In this document: one piece after another, positions 55,083 to 64,000 of the stretch
How positions within the stretch are numbered: position 1 is the stretch's first letter
Layout: each line of letters starts with the position of its first letter
NCBI GenBank assembly: GCA_903632075.3
Contig: CAHIKZ030000837.1
Location: 833,501 to 897,500, forward strand
DNA from: Acanthosepion pharaonis
Taxonomy: Eukaryota; Mollusca; Cephalopoda; Sepiida; Sepiidae
DNA length: 64,000 nt
Reading direction: 5' to 3'
Translations under genes and position numbers: made by a program
The notes under the pieces: generated by a model
The model's input: only the letters and a program-made list of their open reading frames with translations
Told to the model about the DNA's origin: nothing
Databases searched by the model: none

Positions 55083-56113
55083 GGCTGTCGCCCGTTTTTG
55101 TTCCTTTGCTGCAGCTGATTTACAACCACTGGATGAGGCAGGGGTCTTTACCTCGACGCTTCACCAGGGGTGTGATCAAGTTGTTGCGTAAGGACAAGAA
55201 CGGTGGGGATGGGTTAGGGAACTTTCGCCCTTTGACGATGTTAAATACTGACTTAAAGAGTTTGGCGAAGATCTTAGCCAACCGTTTGCAGCTTGTCCTG
55301 TCTCGTCTGATTGGCCCCGAACAGACTTGTGCTGTGAAGGGCAGGACGATTCAGGATAACCTTCATATGGTACGCTTGATCTTAGAACAAGTCGACAGTG
55401 AAGCCGCGCTGATCAATTTAGATCAGTCCAAGGCCTTCGATAGGGTTGACCATCGGTTTTTGGAGGCTGTCCTGTCGGCGGCCGGTTTCGGAGCCGACTT
55501 TCGCTCCTGGATCCGGCTCTTTGTATGCGACCCCGGTGCGCTGGTGGAAGTGAATGGGGTAAGGTCGGAGCCTTTCGTATTGTCTCGCTCCATTCGTCAA
55601 GGTTGTCCGCTATCGCCCTTGCTTTACGTTCTTGCGTTGGAACCATTCCTTCGCAAGTTAAAGGCGAATCCGGTCCTGCGCGGAATTACCCTGCCTGGCG
55701 CTACCACCTCGGCCAGGTATTCTGCCTATGCTGACGACGTTTCGGCTCTTGTGTCGAGCAGAGCCGAGATTGACGAAGTCAGCAAAGAAATAAGTGGGTA
55801 TGAGATGGTGACAGGGGCCAGGATCAACCGTGATAAGTCTGTGGGCTTGCGGTTGGGTGCGTGGAAGGGAGTTTCTCTTCCCGGACCTTTCCTCTGGACG
55901 GATGGGCCGATCAAGATACTCGGCGTCTGGTTCGGTCCTGATCTCCAGTTGGAAGTGAACTGGTCGGAGGTACAAGGGAAGGCCGAGATCGCGGTTAATC
56001 TGTGGTCTCGGAGGAGACTTTCCCTGAAGGGAAGGGCGGAAGTATGTGTTTTCACATCTATCCGATCCTCCTCTACCGACTCTCTGTGCTTCCACTCCCG
56101 TATGCCCGACTAA
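55067..56113 (+). pseudogene. LINE ORF2: reverse transcriptase domain (truncated N-terminus)
   Basis: A 348-codon open frame holds the RT core: GNFRPLTMLNTDLKSLAKIL, IGPEQTCAVKGRTIQDNL, the catalytic Asp motif LINLDQSKAFDRVDHRFL, SIRQGCPLSPLLYVLALEPF, and the catalytic YADD at 55727-55738 (ARYSAYADDVSALV). GARINRDKSVGLRLG and IKILGVWFGPDLQLEVNW follow. Sequence composition is GC-rich and the frame is long, so the RT palm is the best preserved part. Near 56,045 it shifts; the true continuation (HIYPILLYRLSVLPLPYARL) is in the neighbouring frame from 56,047 to 56,262. Confidence 0.85.
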
Positions 56114-56521
56114 TGCAATTAGTCAGGACCTTGTTCTCTTTCTTGTGGAGAGGCAAGGCCCCTATGGTATCTCGCGAGGTCTGTTGCCTCCATCCCTCTG
56201 AGGGCGGTCTGGGGATGCCTAGCATTGAGATCCGTCAATATATGCTTCGCATTACTTTTTAGACCGAATGTGTCGTGGGTCGAATGAGGAGGGTGCCTTT
56301 TGGAAAGAAGACGTCCAGAAACATTTTCCATCCCTGAAAAGTGTGCACTCGTGCGAACAAGAGGCCGGCCGTTTACCACGTGCCGAGTGCTCTTTTATCG
56401 TGAATGTCGTCGCGCTCTGAAGCTCCTCTTACGGGTTTCGGATGGTCTCTCCAACGCCCAGGCGTTGTCTCGCAAGGCATTATATCAAGTTTTAGTTAGG
56501 GGTCCGTTCAAGATGATCTGA
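56047..56521 (+). pseudogene. LINE ORF2: post-RT region (frameshifted)
   Basis: Fragments in three frames continue the protein: MQLVRTLFSFLWRGKAPMVS and REVCCLHPSEGGLGMPSIEI to 56,262, then FWKEDVQKHFPSLKSV, then ECRRALKLLLRVSDGLSNAQ to 56,521. 'FLWRGK' and 'P...GGLG(M/L)P' are standard landmarks between RT and zinc finger in L1/Tx1-type ORF2. At least two indels separate the pieces. Confidence 0.65.
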
Positions 56522-56580
56522 TTGGCGAGCTCGGTCTTACGAAGCGGGAGGCTCGCTCGATATGGCCTTGGGCGCCCGGG

Positions 56581-56982
56581 TTGAAATGTCTCAATAACGA
56601 TGAGGCATCACTCACCTGGCTGGTGATTCGTAAAGCCCTCTGGGTCAGCAAGAGACTTTGTTCAGCAGGCTTGGAGAAAAGTCCAAACTGTCGTCGCTGT
56701 ACGGGGGAAGTCGAGACTATTGGTCACGCCTTCTTTCAGTGCAGGGTGGTAGTGCCGTTGTGCAAGTTTCTTGAGGGCCTCATGGTTCGCATGCTGCATG
56801 GAAAGGTTTTTGTCCTGGATGCCAGAGCTGTTTGTAGCAATGTGGTGCCGCAGATGACGAAGGCTGAACACTATGTGTTCTGTTGCTTACTAGGGGTTAT
56901 GAGAGTCGTGATTTGGACGACGCGTCAGAAGGGATTCCATGAGGGCGAAGTTCACTTCTTCCCAACTGATCTTGTTCTTTAA
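56581..56982 (+). pseudogene. LINE ORF2: C-terminal zinc-finger domain
   Basis: A 133-codon frame reads SLTWLVIRKALWVSKRLCSA, then CRRCTGEVETIGHAFFQC, a CX2CX8HX4C finger of the zf-RVT type at about 56,690-56,750. It continues GLMVRMLHGKVFVLDARAVC and ends with EVHFFPTDLVL. The finger ligands are all intact. Its position at the very end of ORF2 matches L1/Tx1-type elements. Confidence 0.8.
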
Positions 56983-57885
56983 GCATCAGCTTAAAGTCAA
57001 GATCAGGACGGAAAACGGCGGCTCACCTCATCGGAATTCAGCAAAAGGTGGGTGATTCTTGCGCGAATGTGCCGAGTAAAAGGGGCTGACCTTGAGTGGC
57101 ATTTGGATGCCGGTTAGGCATTAAGGATATTGTTTTCCTGGGTTGAACATAGGCAACCCATCCCGGAGTTAGGTTAGATTAGGTTTTTGTATTTTTTCTT
57201 TTAGTTTTTCTATTCGGGTAAACTTAGCTAAGGTGTATTTGCTCATTGGTCCCCTTTTATTTCTGTTTTTTTTTTTTCTTCCTTTAGTTTAACTCCCCAT
57301 CCCTCCCTCGTTTTTTAGGTGGTCAGTAATGTCAGTTCTCTGGTAGATGTGGGGCGCCTTTCGTTTCGTGTGTGTTTTTTCGTACTTGTTGTTGTGTATA
57401 AATGAGTGTGTGCCTGTGTGAGTGCTTGGGATGAATGAGTGTGGCTTTATTTTCATAAGTCCCGCATCGATTTCGTCCAGTTAACTGATATTTCTGCCAC
57501 ATTCAAGAGTTTGTGGGGGTTTTATTACTAACACTAATTTTATTTGGTTTCTTGTAAATATATTTTGTCATTTTGTATATATTCATTGGGGTTCATTTTT
57601 TAAAAGTTGTTTTTTTTATGCCCCTCCCCCACAGACAAATATTTTGTACATAAGGGGATTATTTAGGTTTTTTTCATGGAGTCAGAGAGGCATTTTGGTG
57701 TTTGTAGTAAGAAAGGTATGGATAAATGTGTTGTTTTGGTGAAAGGAATATTGTTCTGTATGATAGGGTCAGTGATTGTGGCTAGCTAAGTTTAATCTAA
57801 GACTAGTGATGACCGTCCTTCACCCCAATCCCCTTTTCGGCCTTGTGCCACATTTGTACATATGTGCAATAAATAATAAGATTAA
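56983..57885 (+). other. LINE 3' UTR
   Basis: About 900 bp of non-coding sequence after ORF2, ending near the AATAAATAATAA tract at 57868-57880, which can serve as polyadenylation signal and tail. Includes T-rich and TG-rich parts. Confidence 0.55.
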
Positions 57886-58140
57886 GAGATCGAATCCAGA
57901 GACTCTGCCCGACTGCGACTTAGTCAACCCATTCTGCAGGAACAGTCTTCCCAAGAATATACCAAAACTACCTGTAAATATTGTGTACCTTTTTTCATTG
58001 TTTCAATACATTTTGTTACGTACATTTTGTGTTGTATTATTATTATTCCATGCTTATTCAAGCTTCAACACTTTCTCATCGGTATTTATGCGTAAGTGAC
58101 TATATTAAAAAGAACTGAAATTAGTACTCCAATCAACGTT
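57886..58140. other. Unassigned flank of the LINE
   Basis: AT-rich; an A/T-rich 107-codon frame (57776-58099) overlaps the LINE end and is not considered coding. Confidence 0.35.
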
Positions 58141-58141
58141 T

Positions 58142-58290
58142 AACAATTCCAAGCCATTATCTATTACATCCTCCGAACAGCCAAGCTTACAGCATCTTAT
58201 ATTCCGTAGGGGTCACTCATCTTGGTACTGCGCAGTCCCAACATTGCTTAACTTAGTTGATCGAACGGGAGCCGGTGTTTCAAAGTGTGT
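58142..58290 (-). repeat. 5S rRNA-derived SINE head or pseudogene (copy 2)
   Basis: In minus sense the 3' half of animal 5S rRNA is clear: AAGTTAAGCA (AAGCTAAGCA), GTTGGG, AGTACCAAGATGAGTGACC (AGTACTTGGATGGGAGACC), GGAATA and the end TGCTGTAAGCTT (TGCTGTAAGC). The 5' half is looser. Past the 5S end, AATTGTTAA and GATGTAATAGATAATGG-type sequence (58142-58176) is shared with the 18.99-19.13 kb copy. Confidence 0.65.
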
Positions 58291-58540
58291 ACTTGGATTA
58301 CACTCGGTAATACGAAAAATAAAACTAGACGAGATATCTCTAGATATGGACAATGAAACGTGAACTGACTACCCACCCCTGCATATTAATTAAAGGGATC
58401 CGTTCGGAATTTCCTGTAGGTTACACAGATCAGTATGCACCTGATGAGGCCTGGGAAGCACAAAGACTGAAGTGTTGTGGTAACAACAGCAAAGATGAGG
58501 ACAATAAACCAAATATACATAATGATAACTAATCTTCCCA
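58291..58540. other. Unassigned sequence
   Basis: Nothing recognised between the 5S-derived block and SINE D. Confidence 0.35.
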
Positions 58541-58544
58541 GTCC

Positions 58545-58790
58545 GAATTCCATTACATTTACTTACGTGCTAATAACCTTGGGAAAGGAAGGAATCCTCT
58601 TCAGCTATAGGTAAACAGCTGAACAGACCGTGTTCTATAGACTTGGATAGCAAATGGTTTACCTCAGAAAGAAATGGCAACCTACTATGGGAAATATCTG
58701 CCACGTCAGTCATGTATCAAAAGCGTGTATCCTAAGCGTGTATCAGACATGGCACATAACTGATTGAATCATTCCAGAAATTCATATAGA
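58545..58790 (+). repeat. SINE family D (copy 7)
   Basis: Sense copy. TTACTTACGTGCTAATAACC, TTGGGAAAGGAAGGAATCCT, TCTTCAGCTATAGGTAAACA, CTTGGATAGCAAATGGTTTA and GGCACATAACTGATTGAATC are present. It has a short duplication near its end (AAGCGTGTATC twice, 58717-58745). Confidence 0.65.
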
Positions 58791-60100
58791 CAAGAACAAT
58801 TGAATTAGAACTTAATACTCAACGGCAGTGGATATTTCATAATGAAAATAAATAAATATTCTCTGTGAGACAAGAAGTAGGCAAATGTGTGATTTCATTA
58901 AATCTAAGATGGATCATTAATAGGAAAAGAGAAAAAAAATGGGGAACATATTGAACAAATCATCCATCACGGAGGAATTTATCTGCAGTTCCTGTAATTA
59001 GCCTTCCGAATTCCGATGTTTGGTAACATTTATCTATTTCGGCCACGAGAAAAGAGCATTTAAACTATTTTGTTTATTTTCACTAAATTATTTTTATTTA
59101 TACGTTGGACGTAAATTTTTATTTTCCTTTTTCATTTTTGGTTTTGCGGGTCTTTTAAAGAATAATGTCTCGGAAAGAGACAGCTGAAGGCAGAGTTTGA
59201 TATACAGTCGGGATTGTTACATTCCTTTACGGGTAAATACCCTTAGAAAGATTGTGAAACCACTTCCTCATTCTACCTATTGACTAAATACTAGGAATTG
59301 TATTTGGAAATGGTATTGCTATTATAAAATAATTGTTAATGTAATAATCACCACCCGCCTGCAAAAAATTACTATTCTAAAATATATTTCGACTATAAAT
59401 AACATATGAAATATTGAAGTGCTATAAAAACAAATAAACAATTAAAACCTTTCATTTTCACATATATTCCTGTTACAATTCCTTGTCTTTGTATCTTAAA
59501 AAGCCCTGCCATAATTTAAATTTAAATACGCTGTAATTGTGTAAATTTAGTAGGGAGTACGATTTTACTTATACATTTGCTTTTGTGCCAGTACTGACAT
59601 ATACCGAGGAATTAAGGTTTCTCATTCTTTTCTCTCCGTTTCTAAGAAATATCCATATATTTCTTACGCTAGATCCAGTCCAAATATTAATGGTGTTTTG
59701 TCACGTACTTTTTGTCTACGTTTCTCTTTTCATAATTTTTAAAGTCCTTTTCTTTTTATGTGCCATCTCCTATCAGAATGTAGGCGACCTCCACCTCCCT
59801 CTAACTCTTGCAACTCTCAGCAAGCTTTTTCCCCAATTTAAAGTCACTTTACGTTTCTTCCTTATTTCATAGATCTAACCACAATCAACCCTGGCTTTCG
59901 CTTTACTCAACAACGGCAAAATGAATTACCTTAAATTCGCATAAAACAACAAATTAATGGCATACGAGAAGAACAAGACAGCCTAGGTCGTTAACACATA
60001 AACAACTGCGGTGATATAAACATTATATATATATTCAATTGCCATTTCATGTAACGATTTATGTCCACAATACGCATGTAAAATTGAAAGTATATATTTT
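58791..60100. other. Unassigned sequence
   Basis: A 111-codon frame at 59537-59872 is rich in Phe/Leu/Ile/Val and could suggest membrane segments, but it lacks a family match and lies in AT-rich DNA; regarded as chance. Confidence 0.4.
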
Positions 60101-60102
60101 TG

Positions 60103-60503
<401 letters not shown>

Positions 60504-60609
60504 GCACATTGTGTCTGCTATATATGAGTAAAAGTCGAAAATTATCCTCACTCTTGTCTAAATATTTGTTATAACACAAGGAGCGGATAATTGTTGACTT
60601 CCTCTTGTG

Positions 60610-60700
60610 TGTATACATATTCGCACATACACATGCATGCACACAGACGCACATACACATGCACGCACACAAACACACATACACACACAAACACACGGTG
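60610..60700. repeat. (CA)-rich simple sequence
   Basis: ACACATGCATGC and ACACAAACACAC tracts, degenerate. Confidence 0.8.
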
Positions 60701-61175
60701 TGGGAGGGATAAATGTGTGACCAGAACTCGAATTGCAGTGGAGTTCATTGAATTTAACTATTCGCAAAATCTTTTGTGAAATGCATGAATTTCTGGTTGT
60801 ATTGAAAGATCATCATCGTCCAAATTCACTGGTAAGTTAGCATAAATATATTGCCGTTTACATTGAAACAAAACGTAGTATTTACTTGTAATATCATTTG
60901 TTTAAACATGAAGAAAGAAACAATTTTAAAAAAGATTAATTTATTTGATAGAAATCTATAGGTTTAGGTCCAGAAACATTTGTTATAGCATATTTCTTGC
61001 ACCTTTGTTAAACAATGTTTTCGGCTGGTATTTCCCATTACGACTAATTAGTCAAACTCAGCCGGAAAAAATGATTCATGGAATAATCTAAATAAGTCAA
61101 ATAATCCGTTTAATTAGATTTCCTTAAAAATTTACACAATTATTTAAACAAGTTAAAGTATTGTTCGTTTGCTTA

Positions 61176-61178
<3 letters not shown>
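60701..61178. other. Unassigned sequence
   Basis: No coding or shared repeat signal recognised. Confidence 0.4.
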
Positions 61179-61179
<1 letters not shown>

Positions 61180-61207
<28 letters not shown>

Positions 61208-61258
61208 CATCATCATTATTATTATTATTATTATTATTTAATAATAATAATAATAACA
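61180..61258. repeat. (ATT)n/(AAT)n array
   Basis: ATT repeats with an ATC interruption switch to AAT near 61,240, giving a self-complementary tract. Confidence 0.9.
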
Positions 61259-62330
61259 ACAACAATTTATAAAATATTAGAATAAATAAATAAAATAATT
61301 GCGTCTGCTGAATTATTTTGAATTTGTTAATAAAACATTACAAATTTATTTCAATAGATTGAATTTCAATTTTATTTTAATTGGATTGGATATAAAATAA
61401 TGAAAATAAATTAAAATAAAAATTGTTCGTGTTTAACTGAAAAAACAAATAAGCGAATATAATATGATTGCGTTTTTTATCATAATTAATAAAATCACTG
61501 CAATATTCTTACAATACGGAGGCATTTTCTGTTGTTCAATATTTTTATTTTATTTTAATAATAAACAAACATTAAATAGACAAGATTTCAATTTCATTTT
61601 CATTATATTGTAAAAAATTAAATAACATTTTCGTAACTTTTCGAAGAAAAACCTTTAATGACATATATTTAAAATGGGTCCACGCAAAATGTGTTGCCAT
61701 GAATGTGAGCTTGATTTTCTCCTTCAAAATTTTGATGCGGCTAATTGCCATTGAAATGAGCTGATATATATTATTAAATATCTCAAAAGTATAGACATTT
61801 ACGATTTTCCTGTTTCCTGAAACAATCAAAAGAAAAAAATATTACCTATCTTAAAAATCACTGATGTCACCAATTGGACAGGATTGCAATTCCAAATAAA
61901 AAATCTTTCAAACAAGCCTTTCAACATACAAGTCAAAATTGTTCAATATTTGATACCTACCACAAGCGAAACAATCATGATACTGCTATGTTAGTATTCC
62001 TAGAAAATTCAAGTGAAATTATCACAATAAGAAAATAAATATTACGTAATTGATGTTTACTGAAACTATTTATACAGAATGTTTTGTAGATGTATCAGAA
62101 TGTCAAAGACGATTTACTTTCCTTTCTCATAAGACGGCTATTTGGTCAGTGAGAAGAAATAAACAGAAGATAGTTTTGTGTCAAAATACGTAACACGATG
62201 TAGAGGTTTGACTGCCTTAATAGAGAGTTGTCACATTCATGGTCTTTATAGAGATCCGGTCATTAATCATTCAGACCGCCGTGATGTACGCACCGAATTA
62301 TTCAGCTTCAAAGATGGAAGTTGGAATATA
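61259..62330. other. Unassigned AT-rich sequence
   Basis: An 85-codon minus-strand frame (61572-61829) shows no domain. No shared repeat recognised. Confidence 0.4.
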
Positions 62331-62338
62331 TATATATA

Positions 62339-63036
62339 TACAGGGTGTATCAAGAATATTTTACAAACTTTGAGGGTGGATTCCTCAAAACAAATCAAGG
62401 ACAAAAGTCCATATAAAGATATGTCCGCAAATCCTCCGTGTTTTAGTTAAGTTTATAGAAAGTTTACGGTGGATGGTGCTGTGTTGCCATGTCGACTAGG
62501 TTGAGTTTGTCATTCGTGTACATATGTGGCTTGTCTGTCTTCAACGTTTAACAGATGTAGTAGTGACTTAATTGATAAGTATTTTTGACAGCGACAGGAT
62601 ATTCATATCGTGAGCAGGCAGCTATGTTTTTTTACATACAATCGCACGAATGACAATGGACGCGAAGCTGCAGAGCTGTATCAGATTTTTACATTGCGTT
62701 TCCAGAACGAAGAAAGCTAAGTCATCCAACCTTTGCTCCTGTATATCGTTGCAAAGCTGAGACTGGATCCGTGGCACCACCAACTACAGATCGCGGAAGA
62801 CTGAGATTGGCTCATACGCCTGACCGCGAAGAACACATTCTTCAGACTGTTGTAGGCGATTCAGGTATCAGTACCGCAAGAAGGTTACTTCGAGTGCAGT
62901 TTCTATATCCTTATCATTTGCAACATGTGCAGAGGCTTTCGCCCATCTGATCATTCACCGCGTTGTTTTGCTGATGAATTATTTCACAAACTGAAGTTCC
63001 GTCGTTTGTCTCTTCCGTTTTGTTTACGGATGAGGC
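62339..63036 (+). pseudogene. DUF4817-type transposase relic with ACAGGGTGTATCAAG end
   Basis: Terminal sequence ACAGGGTGTATCAAGAATAT opens the element. A coding relic from about 62,590 reads GYSYREQAAMFF, then FPERRKLSHPTFAPVYR, EEHILQTVVGDSGISTARRL and VQFLYPYHLQHVQRL, and finally LFTDEA at 63,018-63,035. This pattern ('Y...E.A.M', 'FP.RR.P.H.TF...Y..L.ETG', 'T.R....L...YPYH.Q.VQ.L', 'FTDE') is that of widespread arthropod/mollusc mariner-like elements with a DUF4817 N-terminus. Frameshifts and a stop are present. The catalytic rest is lost where another repeat begins. Confidence 0.6.
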
Positions 63037-63110
63037 CATGTATAGCCGAAAGACACTCGGAATTACAGAAGTTTTAGACACTTTCTACACATTCTCTGTC
63101 CATAAAAGAA

Positions 63111-63138
<28 letters not shown>
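63037..63138 (+). repeat. Penelope-like tail fragment and (TA)n
   Basis: TATAGCCGAAAGACACTCGG and TTTCTACACATTCTCTGTCC, then ATAAAAGAAA, match the 14.12-14.20 and 49.07-49.13 kb tails, then (TA)n at 63107-63138. The join to the transposase relic is abrupt. Confidence 0.5.
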
Positions 63139-63139
<1 letters not shown>

Positions 63140-63144
<5 letters not shown>

Positions 63145-63692
63145 TGTATTTTATAGATGTTTTTTATTTTACAAAATAGTGCTCAATGTAAATTTACAGA
63201 GCATTAATATTATAAATGAATTGATTTAAAATATGGTTTTTTGCTACAGTTCTAACCATGTTTCAAAAATGGAAGCTGAAAGCTTCGAATTTAATTTTGT
63301 AATTAAATTAAAGGCATTAGTTCCATTTCATCAAGCGAATTTTGGAGCAACTTTTAAAATTTCCGGGTTTTAAAAGCACAGCAAAAATCATAATTCACAT
63401 TTCCAAGGATACAGAGAAATCCATTCCACCAGATTAGGGGTGTCTGCGTGTTCATTATCGATGTATTTTGATGTATCAGTTATTAGTTACATTTTGGTAG
63501 GGGTAGGGATGTATTTTTCAATGAATTCTGACATACGTTAAATGCATGTCGTCTGGATTTTTTTTTAAATTTTATTGTTAACGGTAAAAATTCTTACGGA
63601 TTTTTTTTTGCATTTGTATATTTAAAGAATTATGGGGGGATGTTTAGGTTAGAATACGTTTTATTTAACTACGATTTGAAAAATATTTTCAC

Positions 63693-63695
<3 letters not shown>
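63140..63695. other. Unassigned sequence
   Basis: No coding or shared repeat signal recognised. Confidence 0.4.
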
Positions 63696-63697
<2 letters not shown>

Positions 63698-63741
<44 letters not shown>

Positions 63742-63845
63742 GTCTGTATGTGTATATATATAGGGGTGGTTGGGTGTGTGTGTGTGTGCATGTGTGTGCT
63801 CGTGCGTATGTGGGTGTGGGTGTGTGTATGTGCGTGTGTGTGTAT
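63698..63845. repeat. (TA)n-(TG)n compound microsatellite
   Basis: TA tract to about 63727, then mixed TATG and TG to 63845. Confidence 0.95.
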
Positions 63846-64000
63846 AATCAGTGTCTAGTTTACAAAAACATTTCAAACACGTAACAACAAGGTATACTCC
63901 CCAAAGGAATCTTATTGTTTACATAGCACAATTTGATTCTCTGTAAAGGACATAACTGACACCGTTATTGTTATGTGGGCTTAGGTACTTTACCGTATCT

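Larger units (their letters stand above)
50690..57885 (+). mobile_element. Near full-length L1/Tx1-type non-LTR retrotransposon (defective)
   Basis: A 7.2 kb unit contains, in order, a T-rich 5' UTR, ORF1 (RNA-binding protein with CCHC knuckle), ORF2 with APE-type endonuclease, reverse transcriptase and C-terminal zinc finger, and a 3' UTR ending near ATGTGCAATAAATAATAA. G+C of the coding part is clearly above the surroundings. RT motifs such as FRPLTMLNTDLKSLAKILAN and LINLDQSKAFDRVDHRFL, and GPFLWTDGPIKILGVWFGPD in the region downstream of the palm, are of the L1/Tx1 type. The copy has at least eight frameshifts and one likely deletion. No target-site duplication was identified by eye, so the exact ends are approximate. 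Confidence 0.85.

Noticed and set aside
55658..56095. 145-codon minus-strand frame opposite the RT
   Set aside because: Shadow of the GC-rich RT coding frame; no domain.
58142..58290. Functional 5S rRNA gene
   Set aside because: Too many substitutions in the 5' half and internal control region; shared non-5S extension indicates a repeat.
59537..59872. 111-codon hydrophobic frame
   Set aside because: Composition follows the T-rich DNA; no family pattern or repeat support.

Overview
This is an AT-rich eukaryotic window with no recognisable host gene. It is almost entirely non-coding DNA made of simple-sequence arrays and decayed transposable elements. Dozens of (TA)n arrays, several tRNA-derived SINE families, Penelope-like retroelements, RTE-, jockey/CR1- and Tx1-like LINEs and mariner-type transposons suggest a mollusc, most likely an octopus-like cephalopod. 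That assignment is inference from repeat content; no single-copy marker gene is visible.

Layout. 0-6 kb holds fragments of two LINE families, a SINE fragment, a mini-MITE and a palindromic element. 6.2-8.5 kb is a long TA/TG/TATG microsatellite domain. 8.5-12.6 kb has a SINE, an RTE-like LINE tail, a LINE endonuclease-like tail, an unclassified repeat with an internal minisatellite, and a triple tRNA-like SINE array. 13.7-18.1 kb has Penelope-like tails, fold-back structures and a short inverted-repeat element. 18.9-21 kb has a 5S-rRNA-derived sequence, an antisense LINE piece and a roughly 420 bp element with 52-54 bp terminal inverted repeats. 22-30 kb has further LINE and SINE fragments, an inverted Penelope-type dimer, a 233 bp duplication and a TA-bearing minisatellite. 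30-34.5 kb has a mariner relic, a 600 bp fold-back element with arms of about 160 bp, and a 310 bp palindrome whose centre folds as a type II tRNA. 34.5-44.3 kb is sparse. 44.3-50.3 kb holds two more mariner relics, an RTE-like fragment and a Penelope-like GIY-YIG tail.

The only substantial coding structure is a near full-length L1/Tx1-type non-LTR retrotransposon at about 50.7-57.9 kb on the + strand. It has a pyrimidine-rich 5' UTR, an ORF1 with a CCHC knuckle, an ORF2 with an APE-type endonuclease, a reverse transcriptase containing YADD and a C-terminal zinc finger, and a 3' UTR. It carries several frameshifts and an apparent deletion at the start of the RT domain, so this copy is not autonomous. 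58-64 kb contains a second 5S-derived sequence, a SINE, the longest (TA)n array (about 400 bp) and a transposase-like relic.

The main theme is structural. SINE 3' ends and Penelope-like termini repeatedly abut (TA)n arrays, and several repeats occur as head-to-head palindromes. Most family assignments were made by eye from translated motifs and copy-to-copy comparison within the window, and need database confirmation.
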